A model generated the notes under the pieces. That model was not told where the DNA came from. It was given only the letters and a program-made list of their open reading frames with translations, and ran no database searches. From positions 1 to 41,780 of IMG/VR virus record IMGVR_UViG_3300005915_000040: DNA of 41,780 nt. The stretch is one strand, 5' to 3'. This DNA comes from a virus. Shown here piece after piece: positions 1 through 6,603 of the stretch (positions are counted from its first letter, which is position 1; each line of letters begins with the position of its first letter). A program made the position numbers and the translations under genes.

Positions 1-1
1 A

Positions 2-442
2 TCTGACGACGTTAATAACGTAACTCTTGTAGATGTCACCACAACAAATACAGATATGCGTGGAACAGATTCTGCAAATACAGTAGTTCCTCCAAGTGTA
101 TCGCAATTTAATGCACGAACGATGCCAACTGCTGATTACTTCATATTTGGATCTGACGACGTTAATAACGTAACTCTTGTAGATACATCAACGGTTGTAA
201 CAACTAAAACCGGATACAGTTTAGCATCTACGGGACTTGATTTAATTCCAACTACTGCACCGTCTGGAGTTGCTACAACGTGGCCAGCTCGACAGGATCA
301 ACTGTGGCGACGATTCTTTATGAAAGTTGGTATTTCTGGCACAACGTTAACTACGTACGGGAATGACGGAACAACCGCTGTAACAACTCAGACAATGAGC
401 CCTACAACAACTACTGTACAGGTTCAAGGAGCCTCTAACTAA
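2..442 (+). CDS. Phage structural (fibre- or capsid-associated) protein, 3' part only
   Basis: The reading frame is open from the first base of the window, so the gene begins upstream; the ATG at 56 is internal. The visible 146 residues contain an in-frame repeat: an 11-residue stretch starting SDDVNNVTLVD occurs twice, exactly 50 codons apart, backed by a 34-base identical DNA repeat. The repeat unit is followed by a Thr/Ser-rich, beta-strand-like tail around GYSLASTGLDL and YGNDGTTAVT. Such low-charge repeated modules are common in phage fibre-like and decoration proteins, and the position before the tail-terminator genes fits a structural role. I do not recognise a specific family. The stop overlaps the next start (TAATG). 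Confidence 0.6.
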   Translation, partial: SDDVNNVTLVDVTTTNTDMRGTDSANTVVPPSVSQFNARTMPTADYFIFGSDDVNNVTLVDTSTVVTTKTGYSLASTGLDLIPTTAPSGVATTWPARQDQLWRRFFMKVGISGTTLTTYGNDGTTAVTTQTMSPTTTTVQVQGASN

Positions 443-936
443 TGTTACTTGGTGACTTATTATCACTAGCCCCACCTTTTGAAATGGGCACATATCCAAA
501 AGGCGGCGATGAACTACCAGCCTCATATATTGTTGCTGCAATGCTAATAGAAAAATTGAGCATAGGATCACTACCATCTTCCAATACTACGAATCCAGTA
601 TTTATAAGTCACGAACCTGATAAGCCAGATGCATGCATAACGATTTATGATACGGCCGGTATTGAAGAAATTAGAGGGATGCAAGGTGACCTTTGTATAC
701 ATCACGGCATACAAATACGTACCAGGGGAAAAAGTTATTTAACAGCGTGGCAACTATTGAATAATATTGATAGTGAATTTATTAGTATAGCCAATGAAGA
801 AGTTGCAGCGAGTGAGCATATTTATACAATAAATACGGTAACATCAACTTCTGATATAGTGTCTATTGGACCAACAGGTCAGAGAATACTTAATAAACTT
901 GCTAAAAATTTTATAGTATCGATGACTAACAACTAA
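442..936 (+). CDS. Minor capsid / tail-terminator-like protein, copy 1
   Basis: A 164-residue protein with the pattern NPVFISHEPDKPDACITIYDT followed by a GIQIRTRGKSYLTAWQL segment, typical of the phage minor-capsid (PF12691-like) proteins thought to act at the head-tail junction or tail end. Its start overlaps the upstream stop by one base. The first about 24 residues (Met-Leu-Leu-Gly to Gly-Asp-Glu) are extra relative to its neighbour. Its body is a close paralogue of the next gene, which shares HEPDKPD, RGMQGD, YLTAWQL, GPTGQRILNK and NFIVSMTN. Assignment as terminator rests on family resemblance and on position directly before the tail tube gene. Confidence 0.7.
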   Translation: MLLGDLLSLAPPFEMGTYPKGGDELPASYIVAAMLIEKLSIGSLPSSNTTNPVFISHEPDKPDACITIYDTAGIEEIRGMQGDLCIHHGIQIRTRGKSYLTAWQLLNNIDSEFISIANEEVAASEHIYTINTVTSTSDIVSIGPTGQRILNKLAKNFIVSMTNN

Positions 937-949
937 CGAAAGGAGCTAA

Positions 950-1390
950 ATGGTTACAGCTAATACACTACCAACATCATATGTTATCGCTGAGATGTTG
1001 ATCGAAAATTTAGCTTCAGGTACTCTTCCGTCTGCTAACGCTGCTAATCCAGTATTTATAAATCATGAACCTGATAAACCAGATACATGTATTGTAGTAT
1101 ACGATACGCCAGGAATTGAAGAAAGCAGAGGCATGCAGGGCGATCGTGTAACACATAACGGCATACGGGTTAGGGTTAGGAGTAAAAACTACTTAACAGC
1201 GTGGCAATTGATAAATAGTATTAATACTGCATTTGCTGGAATAGCCAACGAAGCTGTTATAGTTAATACTTATACTTATACAGTGAATACTATAACATCA
1301 ACGTCCGCTATAGTGACACTTGGACCAACAGGTCAAAGAATATTAAATAAGTTTACAAAAAACTTTATCGTCTCAATGACTAATAGATAA
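950..1390 (+). CDS. Minor capsid / tail-terminator-like protein, copy 2
   Basis: A 146-residue tandem paralogue of the preceding gene, roughly 60% identical by eye along its whole length. A strong Shine-Dalgarno AAAGGAG at 939-945 places the ATG at 950. The first gene has an N-terminal extension that this copy lacks. In siphophages one terminator protein caps the tail tube and binds the head connector, so two adjacent diverged copies suggest either division of labour (connector stopper versus terminator) or a recent duplication. Family resemblance is clear; the precise role of each copy is inferred. Confidence 0.7.
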   Translation: MVTANTLPTSYVIAEMLIENLASGTLPSANAANPVFINHEPDKPDTCIVVYDTPGIEESRGMQGDRVTHNGIRVRVRSKNYLTAWQLINSINTAFAGIANEAVIVNTYTYTVNTITSTSAIVTLGPTGQRILNKFTKNFIVSMTNR

Positions 1391-1418
1391 ACAGATAATA
1401 AATTGAAAGGAATTGAAT

Positions 1419-1871
1419 ATGGCTGTAATGAATGATGGGCATCAAACTACTATTACGTTTACTTCTTCGCAGTTAACGAGTGCTGCGATCATAACTCTTG
1501 TTATGAAAGAAAAAGAAGTAACGCCTCCAGGTGTATCTGGTGGTGGAGCAAATGATGTGTCTACAATGCGTAATGAAACTTGGAGAACGTTAGCCCCTAA
1601 GAACTTAAAAACTCTAACTGAAGCACCGATTGTTGTAGCTTGGAATCCTGGACTATATACCGAAATGGTAAATATGGTTCATGATAATCAAGAAATAACT
1701 ATAACGTTTCCAGATGGAGCAACGTTAGTATTTTGGGGATTTGTTGACTCATTTACTCCAAACTCTCAGGTTGAAGGTGCTCAACCGACTGCGAATGTTT
1801 CACTCATACCGTCGAACATGAATGGCGACGCTGATGATGCAGAGATCGCTCCTGTACTAACAGAAGCATAG
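1419..1871 (+). CDS. Major tail tube protein
   Basis: A 150-residue protein starting MAVMNDGHQTTITF. The ATG at 1419 has GAAAGG at 1405-1410; a TTG six bases upstream is in frame but badly spaced. The sequence is rich in beta-strand patterns, with EITITFPDGATLVFWGFVDSF and TANVSLIPSN, resembling the small tail-tube fold in which a central strand pair carries a hydrophobic edge and the C-terminus is acidic (DGDADDAEI). It lies between terminator-like genes and the chaperone pair, exactly where tube genes sit in lambda-like tails. Hexamers of this protein would stack into the tube. Identification is mainly by size, composition and context. Confidence 0.72.
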   Translation: MAVMNDGHQTTITFTSSQLTSAAIITLVMKEKEVTPPGVSGGGANDVSTMRNETWRTLAPKNLKTLTEAPIVVAWNPGLYTEMVNMVHDNQEITITFPDGATLVFWGFVDSFTPNSQVEGAQPTANVSLIPSNMNGDADDAEIAPVLTEA

Positions 1872-1915
1872 TGTACTACTTCATTTATAGTAAGATTTAG
1901 AAAAGGAATATGACT

Positions 1916-2266
1916 ATGTATTTTTCACTTATACTTAAAGAAGAGCAATTTCAAGTTACTGGTTTAGATGACATCGCTCGTACGTTTGTTTTAAAAGAAC
2001 TTGACGGGCGTGAGCGGGACGCATACTTAAATAACATGGGTGGACGTATGCAGTTCACTGAAGATGGTAAGACTAAAGGGTTGTCAAATTACGAAGGTTT
2101 ACAGTCCGGCTTACTTTCGCTGTGCGTGTATGATGAAGCAGGTAAATTAGTACCAGAGGACACTCTTCAAACTTGGCCTTCTCAAGTTCTTAATGCTCTT
2201 TTTGAAAAAGCTCAAAGCATGAGCGCTTTAGACAAAGGTACTGATACAGAATCAAAAAACGAATGA
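1916..2266 (+). CDS. Tail assembly chaperone G (short product)
   Basis: A 116-residue acidic protein starting MYFSLILKEEQFQV. Two in-frame ATGs exist at 1910 and 1916; AAAAGGA at 1901-1907 is better spaced for 1916. The family normally binds the tape measure protein during tail assembly and is absent from the finished virion. The last sense codons are TCA AAA AAC GAA before TGA, so the gene ends four bases past an A-AAA-AAC heptamer in the correct register for -1 slippage. The next ORF is in the -1 frame and overlaps by ATGA. Position between tube and tape measure genes supports the call strongly. Confidence 0.85.
   Translation: MYFSLILKEEQFQVTGLDDIARTFVLKELDGRERDAYLNNMGGRMQFTEDGKTKGLSNYEGLQSGLLSLCVYDEAGKLVPEDTLQTWPSQVLNALFEKAQSMSALDKGTDTESKNE
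2254..2260 (+). other. Programmed -1 ribosomal frameshift heptamer (G to GT)
   Basis: The heptamer A AAA AAC lies with AAA and AAC as zero-frame codons, which is the classic X XXY YYZ arrangement. A -1 slip moves ribosomes into the downstream ORF, giving a fusion of about 232 residues (115 from G, 117 from T) with the junction ...ESKN-RMKGETL. The zero-frame stop follows at 2264-2266. G/GT frameshifting is conserved in lambda-like tails. I see no strong downstream stem-loop; the purine run AAAGGGGAAA just after may contribute. Confidence 0.8.
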
Positions 2267-2613
2267 AAGGGGAAACTCTTGCTTGGCACGAACTAGCTTC
2301 ACACCTTCATATGTCTAAACAAAGGTGCCAACTAGAGACTTCCTCAACTGAGTTCTTAGATTGGTTACAATATCTACAACTTAAGGTTAACAGCTTTCAT
2401 AGAGAAGATTACTTTTTAGCTAACATTGCTAGAATGATCGTAGCAAGTAACTCAAAAGATCCAAAAAGCGTCACGCTTGATCCATTTTTATTAAAATTTA
2501 AAACAGATAAGCCGAAGAAAATTAAAAAGTCTTACAAGCAAACTTTAAGCAGAATAAAGCAGAGATGGTTAGCATGGGCAAGTGTGAAACGACAACCTCC
2601 TCGAAAGGATTAG
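2263..2613 (+). CDS. Tail assembly chaperone T domain (expressed as GT fusion)
   Basis: A 116-codon ORF in the -1 frame relative to G. It contains the T-domain signature: a helical region with LAWHELASHLHMSKQRCQLE, then SSTEFLDWLQYL, which matches the pattern where a small residue pair and EF(A/L)xW precede an aromatic helix in gpT-like proteins. The C-terminus is strongly basic (KPKKIKKSYKQ). The ATG at 2263 could allow separate initiation, but in known phages this domain is made only by frameshifting; GT then recruits tail tube subunits to the tape measure. The TAG stop is followed one base later by the tape measure start. Confidence 0.8.
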   Translation: MKGETLAWHELASHLHMSKQRCQLETSSTEFLDWLQYLQLKVNSFHREDYFLANIARMIVASNSKDPKSVTLDPFLLKFKTDKPKKIKKSYKQTLSRIKQRWLAWASVKRQPPRKD

Positions 2614-2614
2614 A

Positions 2615-5119
2615 ATGTCTTTTGGTTTAGACTTAGGCAATTTATTAGTTCATCTTAAACTTAACGACACGCACTTCGTAAAAGGAATGCGGTCTATCGA
2701 ATCTAAGATGCAGGTGATGTCTAAAAATCTTACATCGATGGGCACTAAGATGTCTCTTGGTGTAACCTTGCCGATAACATTAGCATTAAGGAAAGCTGAA
2801 AAAGCGTTTAGTAGTTTTGATTTGAAGATGACTGAAAGTTTATCGATCATGGGTGACGTATCTACAGGGATGCAAAGCTCAATGAAAGAACTTGCCACTT
2901 CTTTATCACTGGAAAGTAATAAATCAGCAGATGATTTAGCTTCGTCTTACTTTTACTTAGCATCTGCTGGACTTAATGTTGAGCAGTCAATGGCTGCGTT
3001 GCCGAAAGTAATGTCTTTTGCCACAGCGGGAGCGTTTGATATGGCAACCGCTACAGATTTAGCGACTGATGCGCAAAGTGCTTTAGGTTTAAAAGCTGCT
3101 GATGCTACTAAAAATATGGAGAACATGATCAGAGTTACAGACACTCTTGTTGGTGCTAACACTTTAGCTAATGCTACTGTTGAGCAATTTAGTAAAGCAC
3201 TAACTAGCGATGCAGGCGCAGCGATGCGATCAATGAACATTCAGCTTGAAGAAGGCGTAGCTGTTTTAGCTGCGTACGCTGATCAAGGACTCAAAGCTGA
3301 AGAAGCTGGTAACATGTTTGGTCGGATGTTACGACTTATGACTAAAAGCTTTTTTGATAACCGTCAAGCTTGGAAATCTTTTGACATAGATGTGTTTGAT
3401 GAGTTTGGAAGTTATAGACCATTAGCTGATATTATTCAAGACTTAACTGATTCATTTGGTAAAATGTCGCCGGAAGCTCGTGCTGCGTCTTTAGCTATTT
3501 TAGGTTTTGAAGCGAGGTCACAAAAAGCTATTACGCCTCTTCTTGGAACTGCGGATGCGATTCGAGAATATCATAAAGAATTAAAAAGTATGGGTGGCAT
3601 CACTGAAGAAGTAGCTAATAAGCAACTTAAAGCGTTCATTAATCAGATGAAACTAACTAAACATCATGTTGATGCAGTGTTCAGGTTTATCGGTAAAAAG
3701 CTTGCTCCAAAGTTACTTGAAATTGGACAGATCGTTAGAGAAGTTTCTTTATGGTTTTTAAGCCTTGGTACTGCGACTCAACAATTACTGATAAATATGA
3801 CTTTAATAGTAGCTGCGACTGGACCTGTATTAATCGCAATGGGTTTTTTGATTAAAGCTTTGTTGTTCATGAAAGCTACGATCACAATTATAGTAGCATT
3901 ACAGCTTAAGCTTTTACCGATAATCGCGATTATTGCAGCGATTGGAGTAGGCGTTTATTCTTTAGCGACAGTGTGGCGAAATAACTTCGCAGGTATGCGA
4001 GATACTCTACAGAGTTTCTTAAATGTGATTAGTGAATTTTGGGTAAATGTAGTAGCTGTATTTAAAACTGGGTATGAATGGATTATTAAAAATTGGAACC
4101 ATGTTATTGGAGCATTCACAGCTAGCCTTGGTGAGTTAGCTAAAGACATTGCGGGCTTTTGGAACGCTACGAATAAACAAATGCAGCGTGGAATGCTAGG
4201 ACCCGGTAGTTCGTTTAATGAAGGTGATGCGAATACTTGGATGCAAGATTTTATAGAAGGTCGGGATGGTTTATCAGCTAATCTTGATCGTATGGTAAAA
4301 TTAGTGCCAAGTAAGTTCAAGGGTATGAAAAGAGAACTCGATCAAGTCGCTAAGTTCACAGGGCAGTCTTTTAAAGAGTTAATAGACTTAAATATTCAAC
4401 AAGCAAAAGCTGATCTAACTTCATTCATTACTTGGTTAAAAGAGATGTCATCAGGTCTTAGTGATACGGATCCTTCGCTTAAAGTAATCGAAAGTTTAAG
4501 AACGCAAGCTGAAGCTCTTAAAAATACAATTGAAGAGATCGCACCTAAAATCGAGCACTTACAAGAGGGCGTAGCTGAGAGTACTAAGTCCTTTTCAGCT
4601 TCAGCAATACAGAAGTTCCAAGAATTTCAGACAAGTATTTCTTCAATCACTGAAAACGGTTTGATGCAAATGGCACAGAACTGGGAGGGCTGGGCCGACA
4701 CAGTGAAGAACGTTCTTAAAGAAGTTTATTATGAAGCTTTAAGAATTGCACTAATCAGACCGCTAGCTCAAGGGCTTGGCGGTGCTTTTACTTCAGCTGC
4801 TAAAGGATTTATAAGTGCCATACCTGGAACTACCGCTGCAGTACCTGCTACAGCTCAAGCTGCTGACGGTGGTCGTGTAGAACGAACTGGTTGGGCTTTG
4901 ATTCATAAAGGTGAAGAGTTCTCTGGTGTAGGTAAGACGCTTGATCAAAAATCCGGTGGTAATGTAGCATTGACTTTACATTATGAGGGACAGCCCCTTG
5001 TAGAAAGAAAGCGTAGAGAATACATCGAAAACGATCAGCGATTTATGGAAGTGTGGTTAAGGCTCGCTGATACAAATATGTCTGTACAATCAAAAGTACG
5101 GCAGTTAGCGACCTCATAA
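2615..5119 (+). CDS. Tail tape measure protein
   Basis: An 834-residue protein, the longest helical gene of the tail module, directly after G/T with CGAAAGGA upstream. Residues about 60-300 follow the TP901-type tape-measure core (GDVSTGMQSSMKELAT, ANATVEQFSKAL, FDEFGSYRPLADIIQDLTDSF). Residues about 390-455 form a hydrophobic multi-helix stretch (VAATGPVLIAMGFLIKAL, IIAIIAAIGVGVYSLATV) that could insert in the host membrane during DNA ejection. Coiled-coil segments follow, and the C-terminus resembles lambda gpH ends (NWEGWADTVKNVLKEVYYEA, then a Gly-rich turn). At about 0.15 nm per residue it would set a tail near 125 nm, an inference. Stop overlaps the next start. Confidence 0.9.
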   Translation: MSFGLDLGNLLVHLKLNDTHFVKGMRSIESKMQVMSKNLTSMGTKMSLGVTLPITLALRKAEKAFSSFDLKMTESLSIMGDVSTGMQSSMKELATSLSLESNKSADDLASSYFYLASAGLNVEQSMAALPKVMSFATAGAFDMATATDLATDAQSALGLKAADATKNMENMIRVTDTLVGANTLANATVEQFSKALTSDAGAAMRSMNIQLEEGVAVLAAYADQGLKAEEAGNMFGRMLRLMTKSFFDNRQAWKSFDIDVFDEFGSYRPLADIIQDLTDSFGKMSPEARAASLAILGFEARSQKAITPLLGTADAIREYHKELKSMGGITEEVANKQLKAFINQMKLTKHHVDAVFRFIGKKLAPKLLEIGQIVREVSLWFLSLGTATQQLLINMTLIVAATGPVLIAMGFLIKALLFMKATITIIVALQLKLLPIIAIIAAIGVGVYSLATVWRNNFAGMRDTLQSFLNVISEFWVNVVAVFKTGYEWIIKNWNHVIGAFTASLGELAKDIAGFWNATNKQMQRGMLGPGSSFNEGDANTWMQDFIEGRDGLSANLDRMVKLVPSKFKGMKRELDQVAKFTGQSFKELIDLNIQQAKADLTSFITWLKEMSSGLSDTDPSLKVIESLRTQAEALKNTIEEIAPKIEHLQEGVAESTKSFSASAIQKFQEFQTSISSITENGLMQMAQNWEGWADTVKNVLKEVYYEALRIALIRPLAQGLGGAFTSAAKGFISAIPGTTAAVPATAQAADGGRVERTGWALIHKGEEFSGVGKTLDQKSGGNVALTLHYEGQPLVERKRREYIENDQRFMEVWLRLADTNMSVQSKVRQLATS

Positions 5120-5466
5120 TGAATACATTTCCTATACTATCAACAGTCGGTTCAGTTCGTGGTTGGAACGAGCACACACAAACAAGTGGTGCTCGTAGTA
5201 CCGGCGATGCCTTTGTAGATACTGAAGTGACTTTTAATGCGGTTTCGTTTGAATTTCTATTGTTTAACCTTACTAGTACTGATAAAGAGTCTCTGCGAAC
5301 TTTTTACAATAATAATAAAGATAAAGAGTTCTATTGGACACGTCCTAGAACAAGTGCTGTGTACATCGTAGCTTTTCAAAATGTTCCAACATACACATCT
5401 AATAACGATATCAATTCTTGGAATGTTGATATTGAGTTTATTCAAACTATATCTTTGGTAGCTTAA
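5119..5466 (+). CDS. Minor tail protein, lambda gpM-like, copy 1
   Basis: A 115-residue beta-rich protein with the gpM/DUF2460-like pattern: a leading FPILSTVGSVRGW strand region, SFEFLLFNLTSTDKESLRTFY before a loop, then FYWTRPRTSAVYIVAF and the conserved end SNNDINSWNVDIEFIQ. In lambda-like tails gpM lies after the tape measure and helps close the tip complex. The start overlaps the tape measure stop by one base and the end overlaps the next gene in the same TAATG way. It is a paralogue of the N-terminal third of the next gene. Confidence 0.65.
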   Translation: MNTFPILSTVGSVRGWNEHTQTSGARSTGDAFVDTEVTFNAVSFEFLLFNLTSTDKESLRTFYNNNKDKEFYWTRPRTSAVYIVAFQNVPTYTSNNDINSWNVDIEFIQTISLVA

Positions 5467-6602
5467 TGCCTATATTAAACACTTATCCTACAATATCTAG
5501 TTATGGTCTGGTCTCACGATGGAGTGAGTCTGGCCATGCGCAAAGTGTGAATAAAAAACAATTTATAAGCGGCGCACCTATTGTTATTAGTACTAAAACT
5601 CTTAACACGATTTATTTTAATCATGAATTACGTAATGTAACTGATACGGATAAAGATACACTAGATACTTTTTATGCTGTAAATAAAGCAACTGAGTTTT
5701 TTTGGTTAAACCCAGATGATAACACAACATACGTTGTTAGATTTAATAGTGTTTTGAATTGGTCATCTAATAACGACATTAATTCTTGGAATGTTACACA
5801 ACACTTTAAACAGTACAGTTCAGTGACGATATCAAACGATACTATAGAGGACACTTCTATGTTTATACCAGCGCATAATATACACGAAATTTCTGGTTCA
5901 CCTGAACGATCCTCGCGGCTTTCGTTAGTTGGAGATGGGTTTAAGTGGACTGCTTCTAGTTCTGGTACAAATGAGTACTACGTATCACTTGCAGCCAGTG
6001 GAGACCCTTTAATAGCAGACGCACCACAAGAAGTGTACGAAGATGGGTTCTCTTTAGATGCCGCAACTGCCGGTTCATTATCTGCTGAAGAGTGGGATTA
6101 TGCAGATAATGATAGCTTGGGATATTCTACGATATATGTACGATTATCAGATAACACTGATCCTGATTCAAAAGCAGTTGACTACATTGAGTACATTGAT
6201 CTGTATCCTACTGAGATGTGGAAATTACCAAATGATGTTGATTCTGAAATCGGGTTTACAGTAGTAATGCCACCTAGTATTATATCTGGCACTTATAAAA
6301 TACGAACTAAAATATCTTACAGTGGACAAAAGGGATCAGGATCTTTTCAAACATTATTCGGCTTAACTACATTATCTTCTGGTAGTGATATACGGACAGG
6401 ATCAACTGCTGTCTATGCTCTTACAGTTCCAACTACAAATTATTTACTACAACAATCACAGGTCACCGACGGATTTTTATTAACTTTTTCCAGCGGAAGT
6501 ATTGTTAAGGGTATTTTAAAGAGAAACGCTGATGCATCAGATGATTATCATGATCAAAGCTTATACGTACTTGGATTTGAATTAACTTTAGAAAGGCAGT
6601 AA
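5466..6602 (+). CDS. gpM-like minor tail protein with C-terminal extension, copy 2
   Basis: A 378-residue protein. Residues 1-122 repeat the gpM-like domain of the preceding gene (TDKDTLDTFY, EFFWLNPDDNTTYVVRF, SNNDINSWNVTQHF). Residues about 130-378 are an extra, Ser/Thr/Gly-rich all-beta region with alternating polar and hydrophobic residues, such as DYIEYIDLYPTEMWKL and GTYKIRTKISYSG. That region looks like a carbohydrate-binding or jelly-roll module but I cannot name the family. The arrangement suggests duplication followed by acquisition of a surface-exposed domain, perhaps an accessory host-binding side fibre at the tail tip. Confidence 0.6.
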   Translation: MPILNTYPTISSYGLVSRWSESGHAQSVNKKQFISGAPIVISTKTLNTIYFNHELRNVTDTDKDTLDTFYAVNKATEFFWLNPDDNTTYVVRFNSVLNWSSNNDINSWNVTQHFKQYSSVTISNDTIEDTSMFIPAHNIHEISGSPERSSRLSLVGDGFKWTASSSGTNEYYVSLAASGDPLIADAPQEVYEDGFSLDAATAGSLSAEEWDYADNDSLGYSTIYVRLSDNTDPDSKAVDYIEYIDLYPTEMWKLPNDVDSEIGFTVVMPPSIISGTYKIRTKISYSGQKGSGSFQTLFGLTTLSSGSDIRTGSTAVYALTVPTTNYLLQQSQVTDGFLLTFSSGSIVKGILKRNADASDDYHDQSLYVLGFELTLERQ

Positions 6603-6603
6603 T

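Noticed and set aside
1413-1418. TTG start of the tail tube gene
   Set aside because: The ATG at 1419 has better spacing to GAAAGG, and no reason favours the rarer start.
3955-4320. Long minus-strand ORF inside the tape measure gene
   Set aside because: It is a shadow of the tape measure frame, with no ribosome site or plausible protein. The same holds for all other minus-strand ORFs in the window.
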